Origin: a virus | Reading direction: 5' to 3' (one strand) | IMG/VR virus record: IMGVR_UViG_3300021420_000031 | Coordinates: 1 to 63,683 of that record | Length of the DNA: 63,683 bases | Shown here: positions 56,925-63,683 of the stretch, piece after piece | How the letters are laid out: each line of letters starts with the position of its first letter | Numbering within the stretch: the first letter of the stretch is position 1 | Made by a program: the position numbers and the translations under genes | Notes under the pieces: generated by a model | The model's database searches: none | Seen by the model: only the letters and a program-made list of their open reading frames with translations | Told to the model about the DNA's origin: nothing

Positions 56925-57116
56925 ATGACGCTCAGCGAATGGATTGACCGCGAAGGTCTAACGAAATCCGCAGTGGCGGCGAGCCTTTGCATGACTCGCG
57001 GCGCACTATCCAATCTATGCAACGGGCGCTTCAAGCCGAGCCTCGAAACCGCCGTCGCAATTGAACGCTTGACCGACGGCAAGATACCGCCCAGCGCCTG
57101 GCTGACGGCGGCGTGA
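56925..57116 (+). CDS. Cro-like HTH regulator, 63 aa
   Basis: MTLSEWIDREGLTKSAVAAS then LCMTRGALSNLCNGRFKPSL and AIERLTDGKIPPSAW: an XRE-type HTH with the typical last helix of phage Cro-like proteins. Start set by the leaderless promoter geometry. Its stop overlaps the GTG of the RuvC-like gene, so both are one transcript. It faces the leftward early genes across a shared control region. Confidence 0.85.
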   Translation: MTLSEWIDREGLTKSAVAASLCMTRGALSNLCNGRFKPSLETAVAIERLTDGKIPPSAWLTAA

Positions 57117-57670
57117 GCGGGGGCATTCTCTGCCTCGATCTTGGCCGGCAGAGCGCGTTCGCTTACGGTGAACCCAGCCGTAAGCCGGTATGGGGCCACG
57201 TTACTCTAGGCGAGCCGCAAGCCTCGGGTGGTTGCGTTCTCGCCGAAGCCAGGAAATGGATCGAAGCTCTGTGCGACCGCTGGAAGCCGCTCTGGATCTG
57301 CCAGGAGGCGCCTTACGCGCAGCGGCCAGGTCAGAAGACCAGCGTGCCGTTCAATCCGAAAACCCAGGCGCGGCTACAGCGCTTCGCCGGCGTGGCCGAG
57401 AGCTTGGCGTATGAGAGAGGTCTGTCCTATCGTGAGCCGGAGATTCGCGATGTGGCCGGGCATTTCCTTGGCGCCGAGGGCCGGCGTATGCGCTCCGATA
57501 AGAAAAAGCGACAGACGGTCGTGATCTGCAAGCTGCACGGCTGGGAGCCGGTCACGGGCGATGAGGCTGACGCGCTCGCGCTGCTGTCTTATATGGAGTG
57601 GTCGCTGTCCCCCGGCCAGGCACGGCTCAGGGGCGAGGGCGTGCCGCTGTTTCTGGCGGCTCAGCGATAA
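57113..57670 (+). CDS. RuvC-like Holliday junction nuclease, 185 aa
   Basis: RNase H-fold acidic residues in the right order: ILCLDLG (Asp9), LWICQEAP (Glu65) and TGDEADALALLSY (Asp150, Asp153). Basic patch SDKKKRQTV before the last helix. Phage RuvC-like enzymes resolve branched DNA before packaging. GTG start overlaps the HTH gene stop. The 3' end overlaps the convergent gene 57627-58508 by 44 bases. Confidence 0.85.
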   Translation: MSGGILCLDLGRQSAFAYGEPSRKPVWGHVTLGEPQASGGCVLAEARKWIEALCDRWKPLWICQEAPYAQRPGQKTSVPFNPKTQARLQRFAGVAESLAYERGLSYREPEIRDVAGHFLGAEGRRMRSDKKKRQTVVICKLHGWEPVTGDEADALALLSYMEWSLSPGQARLRGEGVPLFLAAQR

Positions 57671-58508
57671 CAGGCAGTGACGCCGCACATTCCGAGAAAA
57701 TTTTCCGCAACTCGTGAATATCGATGTCTCGGTTAGTCACCATATCTCGCCCGATCCATTTGTACCAGCAGGCTCGAAAACCGCTTGGCTTATGCCAGAA
57801 ATTTGGCGGGTCGTAGTAATGGCGTTCATGGTCTAATGTCCACGGAACAAATTTAGCGAAAATTCTTCCGCTACCGTTATGGTAATCACATCCAAGACCC
57901 GCTTCTCTCGCGCCAGCGCAACTCAGTTCTGCGCCGCAATCGCAGTACCATTGGGAAAGAGTGGGCTTTATCCGGCGCTCGATATATAAGGCTTTAGTCA
58001 GCTTGGTGTGGGCGTTGGTACGAAGATCATGCGCTTTACACCACAGCTTATGCCTCTGTTCTCCTTCGGGAGTCCGAAGACCACTTGTGGTGATAAGTCC
58101 AAAGGGAGTGCGCTCAGTTGTAGGCGGAAATACCGTACCTTCGCTGTGAAGCGCCTTCTCAGTTAAATTATATCCAGATTGCTCATCATAATGCGCAAAG
58201 CGGCGCTGAAGCTCGTTCTGGAAACAAGCATTGTGATGCTTATCCATGCAGGCTTGGCATGTAGTCTCGTAAGCGCCGCAGCCGGTGCACCACGGGCACT
58301 CACCCTCTCTGCCGCACCAACAATACGGTTTCATGAAGAAAACATCGTTTTCCCAGTCAGCACCATAACCAAATTCGCCACCTAGAATACCACGGCTAAG
58401 CCGTGCCTGATCGATGGTGGCAATGGCCTCTGTTAGCGCAATTAAACCGAACTCCAACGGGTTAGTTTCATCCGCCTGTGCGGGAAGAATGATCTGTATT
58501 TCTTCCAT
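57627..58508 (-). CDS. Cys-rich protein of unknown function, 293 aa
   Basis: GGAGTTGAAAGGA precedes ATG 58508. Two Cys clusters: CWCGREGECPWCTGCGAYET with CQACMDKHH (about residues 60-90) and WYCDCGAELSCAGARE (about 195-210), probably zinc-binding. Many Trp, His and Tyr residues. The gene is AT-richer than the flanking early genes, suggesting recent transfer. I recognise no family. Confidence 0.75.
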   Translation of the reverse strand: MEEIQIILPAQADETNPLEFGLIALTEAIATIDQARLSRGILGGEFGYGADWENDVFFMKPYCWCGREGECPWCTGCGAYETTCQACMDKHHNACFQNELQRRFAHYDEQSGYNLTEKALHSEGTVFPPTTERTPFGLITTSGLRTPEGEQRHKLWCKAHDLRTNAHTKLTKALYIERRIKPTLSQWYCDCGAELSCAGAREAGLGCDYHNGSGRIFAKFVPWTLDHERHYYDPPNFWHKPSGFRACWYKWIGRDMVTNRDIDIHELRKIFSECAASLPVIAEPPETAARPRP

Positions 58509-58525
58509 TCCTTTCAACTCCTTCC

Positions 58526-58744
58526 TCAATAGATGTTCGATGGTGGAACCAGGCAGAGTGACTCTGCATGTTCGACGGAGCCGATCATGACAGCCTGCTC
58601 TCGCTCGCCACATGGGCTCGGGCGGTCGATCTGTACCGGATCACGGCTATTCCACAACTCGACGGTTACGGCGTCCTGGCGACCGAGCAGGTTGTGATCC
58701 ACCAGTTGCCCGTCTGTTAGGCTATCAATCCGGACGTAATACAT
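58526..58744 (-). CDS. Hypothetical early protein, 72 aa
   Basis: MYYVRIDSLTDGQLVDHNLL, small beta-rich protein; starts one base after the HicB-like stop. No recognised motif. Confidence 0.55.
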   Translation of the reverse strand: MYYVRIDSLTDGQLVDHNLLGRQDAVTVELWNSRDPVQIDRPSPCGEREQAVMIGSVEHAESLCLVPPSNIY

Positions 58745-58745
58745 C

Positions 58746-59003
58746 TCACGCCGCCGCTAGCGCCTTTCTGAGCGTTGCGGTAGGTCTAAGACGTGTGACT
58801 GTCCGGGTTTCTGGCTTGCTACGAGGCGGCGTTTCCCGTTGGGAATCCTTGGCACGCCTGTAGAAAGCCAACGCTGTTTCTACCGATTGTTCCACCTCCG
58901 CACGTGTTTGGGCCTCGAAACAAAAGAACGGGCTGGAGAGAGAAACCGCCACGTAGTTTCCGTTCTCCAAAACGCCGATTCGCACCCCGATTTCTGTCGC
59001 CAT
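58746..59003 (-). CDS. HicB-like protein, 85 aa
   Basis: MATEIGVRIGVLENGNYVAV, a strand pair ending in the glycine turn, then TRAEVEQSVETALAFYR, the helix that follows in the HicB antitoxin fold. No HicA toxin is next to it, so it is a solitary phage HicB-like protein and may neutralise a host toxin or act elsewhere. Basic C-terminal tail (RTVTRLRPTATLRKA). Confidence 0.65.
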   Translation of the reverse strand: MATEIGVRIGVLENGNYVAVSLSSPFFCFEAQTRAEVEQSVETALAFYRRAKDSQRETPPRSKPETRTVTRLRPTATLRKALAAA

Positions 59004-59021
59004 GATCCGATCCTCCTCCTT

Positions 59022-59243
59022 CTACTCCCCCCACCGAGCAGAGGCGGCTTTCCTCGCAATTTCCCGGCGCTGAACGCCAGTCAACTTCGCTGATCGCGCT
59101 TTCGCCCCAGCCTTCCCACTCCGTACCTTCCCAGAAGGTGCGGTCAGTTCCTCCTCAATTTCTCCCGTGGCGATCCGCGCCACCATTACCGCGCAGGCGA
59201 CGGTATCCGCCGGCCTGCGCTCTCCTCTTGGTCCCTTCGGCAC
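59022..59243 (-). CDS. Small basic protein of the MPKGPRGERRPAD type, 73 aa
   Basis: Starts at GTG 59243 and reads MPKGPRGERRPADTVACAVM then ARIATGEIEEEL, ending in the basic LTGVQRREIARKAASARW. This text is typical of a small family common in Hyphomicrobiales and their phages, with presumed RNA- or DNA-binding ends. It supports the host guess. Tandem 8-base repeats lie upstream. Confidence 0.7.
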   Translation of the reverse strand: MPKGPRGERRPADTVACAVMVARIATGEIEEELTAPSGKVRSGKAGAKARSAKLTGVQRREIARKAASARWGE

Positions 59244-59272
59244 ATCCTAACTCCCACCTTTTCCCGTCCAGA

Positions 59273-59288
59273 TATGAACATATGAACA
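59273..59288. repeat. Tandem 8-base repeat upstream of 59243
   Basis: TATGAACA twice in direct succession (59273-59280 and 59281-59288), about 30 bases before the GTG start. May be a protein-binding site. Confidence 0.6.
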
Positions 59289-59330
59289 CACGTTACCCTT
59301 GTCCGACAACACAAGGATATGGTCGTTCGA

Positions 59331-59507
59331 TCAAAGCCTTCGTTGCGGGGGTTGCGATGGCTCGATGCGATCGGCCATGCGCCGCAGTGCCTTCGTCAGC
59401 CAATCGCGGAGATGCCAAGACACCCCGCGTTTTAGCACACAGATAGCGTAAGCGTTCTCGTCCAGTGCGCCCTGCAAATAGGCTCGTGTCAGGCTTTCTC
59501 GTCTCAT
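59331..59507 (-). CDS. Hypothetical small protein, 58 aa
   Basis: ATG 59507 overlaps the helicase stop. MRRESLTRAYLQGALDENAY then LRDWLTKALRRMADRIEPSQ: amphipathic, basic helix at the end. Not reported by 60-residue cut-offs; coupling supports it. Confidence 0.65.
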   Translation of the reverse strand: MRRESLTRAYLQGALDENAYAICVLKRGVSWHLRDWLTKALRRMADRIEPSQPPQRRL

Positions 59508-60640
59508 GTCGCTGGCCTCAAAGTTGACGGCGATGCGTCTTTATCGACCACGACCTGCCCGCGGTGGATGAGCCGGTCGATCGAGGCTTCGAGGTCCGCT
59601 GGCGCGAGGTGCTGCCAGCTCGCCGACTTGCGCAACCGCGCGAACAGCGACTCGGCCTTGGTAGGATCGCTGAGCACGCGATGACCGCGCCCCAACTCGT
59701 ATTTCAACGCCGTCAGCACTCTCAGGTCCAGGTCGGCTTTCTCCGACGTGGACAGCGGGAACCGCTGCCGCAGGCTCGGTGGCGCATCGGCGAGTTCGAG
59801 CATGCCCTCGCGCCATTGCATGTGGATCGTCGGTTTGGGGCCGGGCAGGTTCGTGATGTGCGTGCGCAGTACCAGCTTGTCGGCATCCTCGCCGGTGTGT
59901 GCGTCATAGGTTTTCGGGCGCTCCAGCACGAGGATATGACGGATCGATTTCTCCCAGACCCAGCCGCTCACGGAGGACGTGCCGGCCTTATTAGGATGGT
60001 GCAGGAGGATGATCGCGAGGTTGCGCTCGGCCGCATAGCGCTTCAGCAAATGGCAGAACTCATAGGTATGCCGGCGATCCTCCCCATCGAGCAGCGTCGA
60101 GGCGTTATCGAGGATCAGTAGGCCACACCCGAAATCTGTGCAGTGTCCTACGCCCTCGGGGCCGGCGATCGAGCGCCAGAGATCCGTCGGCTGCCCTGGC
60201 TGCCCTGATGCGCACCGGAACAGTATTGGGTCGAAAGCCTGTCCGTCGTCTGGTTCGCCGGTCCAGGCCACTGCGCCCTCGTCGAGGTCGAGCGGGTCGA
60301 CGCCATACTCGGCGATCACCCGGTTAAAGCGTGCGTGCAGCTGGAATTCCTGATCCTCGCTGTAGATGGCATAAGACCGGGCATGCTGCTCGATCGGCTG
60401 CCCGAACCATTTCCCCGCCGGACTCCAGCTCGCCACCTGCAGCATTAACATCAGGAAGCTCTTGCCGACGCCTGGCGGTCCGGCGAGCATCGTCACAAAC
60501 CGTCGCGGGAACAGCCCCGGCACGATCCAATCGATCGCGGCCGGGTCCTTGCCGGCGAGGTCGCTCGCGTACGTTATCCGCCAAGGCGATGGTTCCGGTT
60601 CCGATCGCCGGAACTGTGGACGTATAACCGGGTCAGCCAT
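59504..60640 (-). CDS. RepA-like replicative helicase (AAA+/RecA-type ATPase), 378 aa
   Basis: Walker A GPPGVGKS (residues 54-61) and Walker B LLILDN (174-179), followed by a HLLKRYAAERNLAIILLHHP sensor strand. The order is that of plasmid RepA hexameric helicases and their phage relatives. The C-terminal 90 residues contain a helical domain (ALKYELGRGHRVL). Lies downstream of the primase, giving a phage-encoded primosome. No DNA polymerase is encoded, so host polymerase is presumed. Confidence 0.85.
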   Translation of the reverse strand: MADPVIRPQFRRSEPEPSPWRITYASDLAGKDPAAIDWIVPGLFPRRFVTMLAGPPGVGKSFLMLMLQVASWSPAGKWFGQPIEQHARSYAIYSEDQEFQLHARFNRVIAEYGVDPLDLDEGAVAWTGEPDDGQAFDPILFRCASGQPGQPTDLWRSIAGPEGVGHCTDFGCGLLILDNASTLLDGEDRRHTYEFCHLLKRYAAERNLAIILLHHPNKAGTSSVSGWVWEKSIRHILVLERPKTYDAHTGEDADKLVLRTHITNLPGPKPTIHMQWREGMLELADAPPSLRQRFPLSTSEKADLDLRVLTALKYELGRGHRVLSDPTKAESLFARLRKSASWQHLAPADLEASIDRLIHRGQVVVDKDASPSTLRPAT

Positions 60641-60643
60641 CGG

Positions 60644-60835
60644 CTAGGCCGACGGGTTAGATTTGCTCGTCGCTTCTCGATCTTCACGGCCAGCATCATA
60701 TCCGGCGTAATAATCGCCACGCTGGAATGAGTATTTGGTTTCGTCGGGAGCGATAGCGCGCAAGCCATCGATTGCGTCATGGTAACCTTGTTGCCAAAAC
60801 CAGTTATGCTCGTGATCGATCTCACGCCGCGCCAT
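60644..60835 (-). CDS. Small protein between primase and helicase, 63 aa
   Basis: Coupled start (TGATG). MARREIDHEHNWFWQQGYHD then YYAGYDAGREDREATSK; repeats of G-Y-x-D/A-G. Similar short GYDAG-type proteins occur next to phage replication genes. Role unknown. Confidence 0.65.
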   Translation of the reverse strand: MARREIDHEHNWFWQQGYHDAIDGLRAIAPDETKYSFQRGDYYAGYDAGREDREATSKSNPSA

Positions 60836-61866
60836 CACTTCCCCCTCCCCAAAAGCTGATCGTTGAAATCCCCGAAGCGCGGCTCGGGGAATACCGCCGA
60901 GCATAGACGCTCGGGTGAGTATGCCGCTATCGCGCGCTCGGCAGCCGCTTCGCCGGCCGCACCGCGATCCGCAAAAATCAGCACGCGCTCGACGCACGCC
61001 GGCAGGGCGATCGAGTGTAGCCGGCCGGAGCCGCAGGTTGCCCATACCGGTACACGGAACAGCGCCGCCGCAGCTAACGCGCTCTCGACGCCCTCGGCGA
61101 GCCCCAGGGTAGGACCAGCTGGCGCAAGCCGCACAGCACCGTTGCCGAGCCGGCCAATGGTTTTCTTGCGCGCCGCGATCCCGACCGCGCGGGCGTCCTG
61201 CGGGCCGGATTGACTGGCGTCGACGACATAGCGGCGCTCGCACCAGATGCGCTGCAACGCGGTGATTTGCCCGTCTGTGTCGGTTACGGCGGCAAGTATG
61301 GCGGGACGGTGCTGTGCCTTCCACCATTGTCCGTCAGGATCGCGCCACGTGCGCCAGGACGGCTCTACGATGGGCTTAACCTCGCCACATGGTTCCGAGT
61401 AGAGGACGCGGCTATGGCCTCTCAGCGCTGCCGGAAGCGCCCCCCGCCGCAGCAGTCCACGTGACTGTAGGTAAAACTCGGCGATCCGGGGTGCGTCGGC
61501 GCCCGCCCATAATTCGCCGACGTGCTTCGGTATGCCGGGCAAAGAACCGGCCGCGCGGCGAGCCGGCGGCCGGAGTCCGGGAGAAACGCTGTGACCAGCG
61601 GATGAAAGCTGCGCCACGGCCTGATGAAAATCAAGTCCTTTGGTGCGCCTTAGGTACTCGATGGCGTCGCCGGTCGCACCGCAGGCGTAGCAGCGGAAAC
61701 GCTGATCAGATGGTATAACGGCGAAACTCGGATGAGCGTCGGGCGAATGAAATGGGCAACTCCCGAGCCAATACTGCCCCACGCGCTTCAGCGACACGTC
61801 GCGCCCGATCAGTTCCCGCAGCGATACCCGCGACCGAATGGCGTCGATCTCCGTCGCGGGTATCAC
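60835..61866 (-). CDS. DNA primase with CHC2 zinc finger and Toprim domain, 343 aa
   Basis: Zinc finger CPFH...CYAC (Cys37, His40, Cys59, Cys62), then a basic linker and a Toprim region: LGLAEGVESALAAAALF (Glu258), VLIFADRGAAGEAAAERA (Asp300) and GDFNDQLL. The usual DxD motif reads Asp-Arg-Gly, so one metal ligand is missing or replaced. GTG 61866 is the coupled start. Makes primers for the helicase-driven fork. Confidence 0.85.
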   Translation of the reverse strand: MIPATEIDAIRSRVSLRELIGRDVSLKRVGQYWLGSCPFHSPDAHPSFAVIPSDQRFRCYACGATGDAIEYLRRTKGLDFHQAVAQLSSAGHSVSPGLRPPARRAAGSLPGIPKHVGELWAGADAPRIAEFYLQSRGLLRRGALPAALRGHSRVLYSEPCGEVKPIVEPSWRTWRDPDGQWWKAQHRPAILAAVTDTDGQITALQRIWCERRYVVDASQSGPQDARAVGIAARKKTIGRLGNGAVRLAPAGPTLGLAEGVESALAAAALFRVPVWATCGSGRLHSIALPACVERVLIFADRGAAGEAAAERAIAAYSPERLCSAVFPEPRFGDFNDQLLGRGK

Positions 61867-62198
61867 ACGTCGGCCTTCCGCTTGTCGAATACGCGTCCCC
61901 GATGCGTGGCGCACCAGCTTCCGCCGGGTTGCGCGACGCGCGCGCCGCAGTACGACCATTCGCCGCCGCACACGTCGCCGGTGATCCAGCGGCAGCCGCC
62001 AGTATTTACGTTGGGCAGCCGATCATAAATCGTCGGCGGTTCTGGCGTGTTTCGCATGCGGAATCCTTGGCGATAGAGTCGCCCGATGACGGCGTTTCGG
62101 GTGCAGCCTAGCCGTCGCCCGATCTCGCGTGTCAAGAGTCCCATACCGGCCAACTCGACGACGATCTCAGCGCGCTCGGGTGTCCAGAAGCTGATCAT
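61863..62198 (-). CDS. gcrA: GcrA family cell-cycle regulator, 111 aa
   Basis: N-terminal DNA-binding domain FWTPERAEIVVELAGMGLLT then REIGRRLGCTRNAVIGRLYR, and a C-terminal Cys/His domain CRWITGDVCG, WSYCGARV, WCATHRGRVF (Cys69, Cys77, Cys84, Cys96, His99). Both halves of GcrA are complete. In Caulobacter GcrA binds sigma-70 RNA polymerase and activates promoters with methylated GANTC sites. A phage copy could redirect host cell-cycle transcription or activate late phage promoters. Coupled to the primase downstream. Confidence 0.9.
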   Translation of the reverse strand: MISFWTPERAEIVVELAGMGLLTREIGRRLGCTRNAVIGRLYRQGFRMRNTPEPPTIYDRLPNVNTGGCRWITGDVCGGEWSYCGARVAQPGGSWCATHRGRVFDKRKADV

Positions 62199-62476
62199 CG
62201 GAGCAGCTCCCCCGACAGCACTGCGCGCACCCGATCGGCTTGCGGACTCTGCTCGGGGACTTGCCCGCTTGCGAATAGTGTCAGATATCGCTCGCTGACT
62301 CCGGCCGCGACGGCGATCTCCGAGCGGCTCATCTTACTCAGCCGGATCAGCCGCCGATCGTAGGACAGCGGGATTATCGGCTCGCCAGCATTGATCGCGG
62401 CGAGGTCGTCGAGAAATGCCTTGCCGAGTCCGCGCCACGGCTCCTCGAACTCACGATCCCAATCTATCGCGCTCAA
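62195..62476 (-). CDS. HTH-containing early protein, 93 aa (start unusual)
   Basis: KMSRSEIAVAAGVSERYLTL then FASGQVPEQSPQADRV is an HTH of Cro type near the C-terminus. The N-terminus (SAIDWDREFEEPWRGLGKAF) has no ATG or GTG. TTG 62476 overlaps the previous stop, while the GGAGG site is better placed for an ATA codon 12 bases further on. Probably a regulator. Confidence 0.65.
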   Translation of the reverse strand: MSAIDWDREFEEPWRGLGKAFLDDLAAINAGEPIIPLSYDRRLIRLSKMSRSEIAVAAGVSERYLTLFASGQVPEQSPQADRVRAVLSGELLR

Positions 62477-62571
62477 CCTCCGTACGCCCGGATCAGCGCG
62501 CCGACGAGCAACGCGCTCGCCGCCAGCAGCGCCCAATCGACGCCGATCTTCAGATTCACCGCCGCTTTCAT
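62473..62571 (-). CDS. Tiny membrane peptide, 32 aa
   Basis: MKAAVNLKIGVDWALLAASA then LLVGALIRAYGG: one transmembrane helix. Coupled at both ends (CGATGA and GTTGA). Function unknown. Confidence 0.6.
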   Translation of the reverse strand: MKAAVNLKIGVDWALLAASALLVGALIRAYGG

Positions 62572-63044
62572 CGTATCTTCCTCCAGTCTCCACGGAACTT
62601 CGCCTGCCAGGCCTCGATCGCTTCCCGTGTGCCGACCTTGCAGGCGAGACGGCATGCCCTGATCTCGATCTGATCTTTGATCCTCGCCTCAGCGATCAGC
62701 TGCGGCCATAAGTTTAGGGCCGACTGCCGCCCGCCGAGGCAGAGCGGGATGCGGTCATCCAACTCGTAGGGGCTACGGGGCACGTCGACGCCGCCGTACC
62801 GCTCTAAGATGATTTCCCGCAGCTCACCATAGACCGCCGGCCCTTGCGTCTCGTAGACGCGCTGGGAGCGGCTGTAGCCGGGGTGGCAGATCACCGCCGG
62901 ATCGCTGGTCGCGACATCGCCGGGGGTCAGGCGGCCGTCGGGCACCGCCATCGGCGGATCTGCCGCCCAAGTGAACCACGCCGCGACCCCCGCCGCGATC
63001 AGCGCGACGGGAGCCGCAGAGGCTAGCGGCCAGCGGTGGGTCAT
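62568..63044 (-). CDS. Membrane-anchored HNH-family relative with altered catalytic His, 158 aa
   Basis: N-terminal transmembrane helix (PVALIAAGVAAWFTWAA). The domain TPGDVATSDPAVICHPGYSR, YELDDRIPLCLGGRQSALNL and WPQLIAEARIKDQIE matches a family whose usual motif is Y-E-L-D-H-x-I-P-L. Here His is replaced by Asp, which should weaken or change nuclease activity. As in relatives, conserved Cys pairs frame the core. Perhaps a periplasmic binding or exclusion protein. Confidence 0.7.
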   Translation of the reverse strand: MTHRWPLASAAPVALIAAGVAAWFTWAADPPMAVPDGRLTPGDVATSDPAVICHPGYSRSQRVYETQGPAVYGELREIILERYGGVDVPRSPYELDDRIPLCLGGRQSALNLWPQLIAEARIKDQIEIRACRLACKVGTREAIEAWQAKFRGDWRKIR

Positions 63045-63538
63045 TGGAAACATTCCGCATTCGCAATATTGCCCATTGACGAGTAAGTCATCCCCCAAGC
63101 CTGGCTACCATGCCCGTCTGCGTCGTCGCAGCCTACGGCGAGGGGATGCGTGTCCTGCCACGTCTTCCATTCCTCTTTTGACGACTTTTCAGGGGGGCAA
63201 ATTGGGTGTGTGCGCTTGTACCTCTCGTCTGCGGCCTTTTGTTCCTCTGGCGTTGCCGGCAAACCTAGGGCGCGAGCCCACATGAACTCACACTGCGAAC
63301 GCGTCAGGTCTAGCACGCGACCCTCGGCACTCGACGATAAACTCACATGACCGTCGAGGGTTGTTGTCATCAAGTGCCAGGGCCGCTCGCCCGCCATCCC
63401 GGCGCCGGTAATGCCGAGGATTGCGACGGATGTGTACGCGAAAAGGTGTGCCCAGAGGCGGGACGCCTGCTTGGCCTTACATTCGGGCCATTCGTGCCAG
63501 TTTCCACAGACCTCGCAAAGGATTTCCTTGGTTTCCAT
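63041..63538 (-). CDS. Zinc-knuckle membrane protein, 165 aa
   Basis: METKEILCEVCGNWHEWPEC is a cytoplasmic zinc-like head, then one hydrophobic helix (LWAHLFAYTSVAILGITGAG) and a periplasmic part with Cys residues (ICPPEKSSKEEWKTWQDTHP; GCDDADGHG). Downstream of the alanine-rich gene in the same operon. No recognised family. Confidence 0.7.
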   Translation of the reverse strand: METKEILCEVCGNWHEWPECKAKQASRLWAHLFAYTSVAILGITGAGMAGERPWHLMTTTLDGHVSLSSSAEGRVLDLTRSQCEFMWARALGLPATPEEQKAADERYKRTHPICPPEKSSKEEWKTWQDTHPLAVGCDDADGHGSQAWGMTYSSMGNIANAECFQ

Positions 63539-63565
63539 CTCTCCCTCCGACTCCTCACCGAGCGC

Positions 63566-63683
63566 TCAATTCAGTTCCTGTTCGATGCAGCCGAGCAGGA
63601 AGTCGAATAGCCGCAGATAGGCCTCCGCCCACACCGCCGCCCCCGCCGCCGCCTCCGCCGCCTCCGCCGCCGCCCACGCCGCC
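63566..63683 (-). CDS. Alanine-rich-tailed phage protein, C-terminal part (continues from bases 538-1)
   Basis: Enters at the right window edge in GCG codons (Ala/Glu/Trp-rich) and ends AYLRLFDFLLGCIEQELN then TGA. It follows the same strand and repeat type as the gene cut at base 1; the two halves together make a protein of about 218 residues plus missing repeat units. The next gene starts 28 bases downstream. Confidence 0.7.
   Translation of the reverse strand, partial: AAWAAAEAAEAAAGAAVWAEAYLRLFDFLLGCIEQELN
63613..63683. repeat. GC-rich triplet repeat at right window edge
   Basis: CCG, GCC, CTC and CAC triplets matching the type of repeat at 1-92. Supports a circular map closed through this repeat. 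Confidence 0.8.

Noticed and set aside
58746-59243. Complete HicAB toxin-antitoxin pair
   Set aside because: The HicB-like protein has no HicA-like partner; the neighbour at 59022 is a different small basic family.

Overview
This window reads as an essentially complete tailed-phage genome of about 63.7 kb, with podovirus-type gene content. Both ends lie in the same GC-rich triplet repeat, and both belong to one leftward alanine-rich gene (bases 538-1, continuing at 63683-63566). The sequence is therefore most simply a circular or circularly permuted genome that was opened inside that repeat. The host is probably an alphaproteobacterium, perhaps Hyphomicrobiales. The phage encodes a full GcrA-type cell-cycle regulator (61863-62198), a protein family characteristic of that class, its composition is GC-rich, and it uses consensus sigma-70 promoters. 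The host call is inference.

Layout. (1) Bases 1-1669 plus 49.2-63.7 kb form one long leftward early operon that wraps through the window ends. It holds many small proteins, an N-terminally TM-anchored HNH relative, GcrA, a primase with a Toprim domain, a RepA-like AAA+ helicase, a solitary HicB-like protein, an ASCH-like protein, a RecT-like annealing protein, an HNH nuclease and a radical SAM enzyme. (2) Bases 1694-1985 are a lambda-like switch: divergent sigma-70 promoters, inverted operator sites and a Cro/C1-type repressor whose mRNA appears leaderless. A second divergent switch at 56811-57116 controls another small HTH regulator followed by a RuvC-like nuclease. (3) Bases 2.0-4.2 kb are mostly non-coding, with hairpins, a leftward terminator and one DNA-binding-like gene. 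(4) Bases 4.25-49.3 kb are rightward late genes: small unknowns, large terminase, portal, scaffold, major capsid, five paralogous head-tail adaptor-like genes, a large tail protein, internal virion proteins including a tail lysozyme, then the receptor and enzyme region and the lysis region. Two genes run against this flow (an excisionase-type HTH at 11246 and a lipoprotein at 23059).

The most unusual part is 29.2-44.6 kb. Nearly every gene there starts with a Sec-type signal peptide, including a classical repetitive tail fibre. Two adjacent genes look like enzymes best known from fungi: a glutamic (G1, eqolisin-type) endopeptidase with both catalytic residues in place, and a GH54-type alpha-L-arabinofuranosidase with the vicinal cysteine pair and both catalytic carboxylates in place. 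A further signal-peptide gene sits inside the adaptor cluster. This suggests an exported or membrane-assembled set of adhesins and hydrolases, which is not expected for ordinary phage tail genes.

No DNA polymerase, integrase, partition system, methyltransferase, tRNA, CRISPR array or reverse transcriptase was found. Replication probably uses phage primase, helicase and annealing protein with the host polymerase. The repressor switches suggest a temperate or regulated lifestyle, but no integration module is visible.
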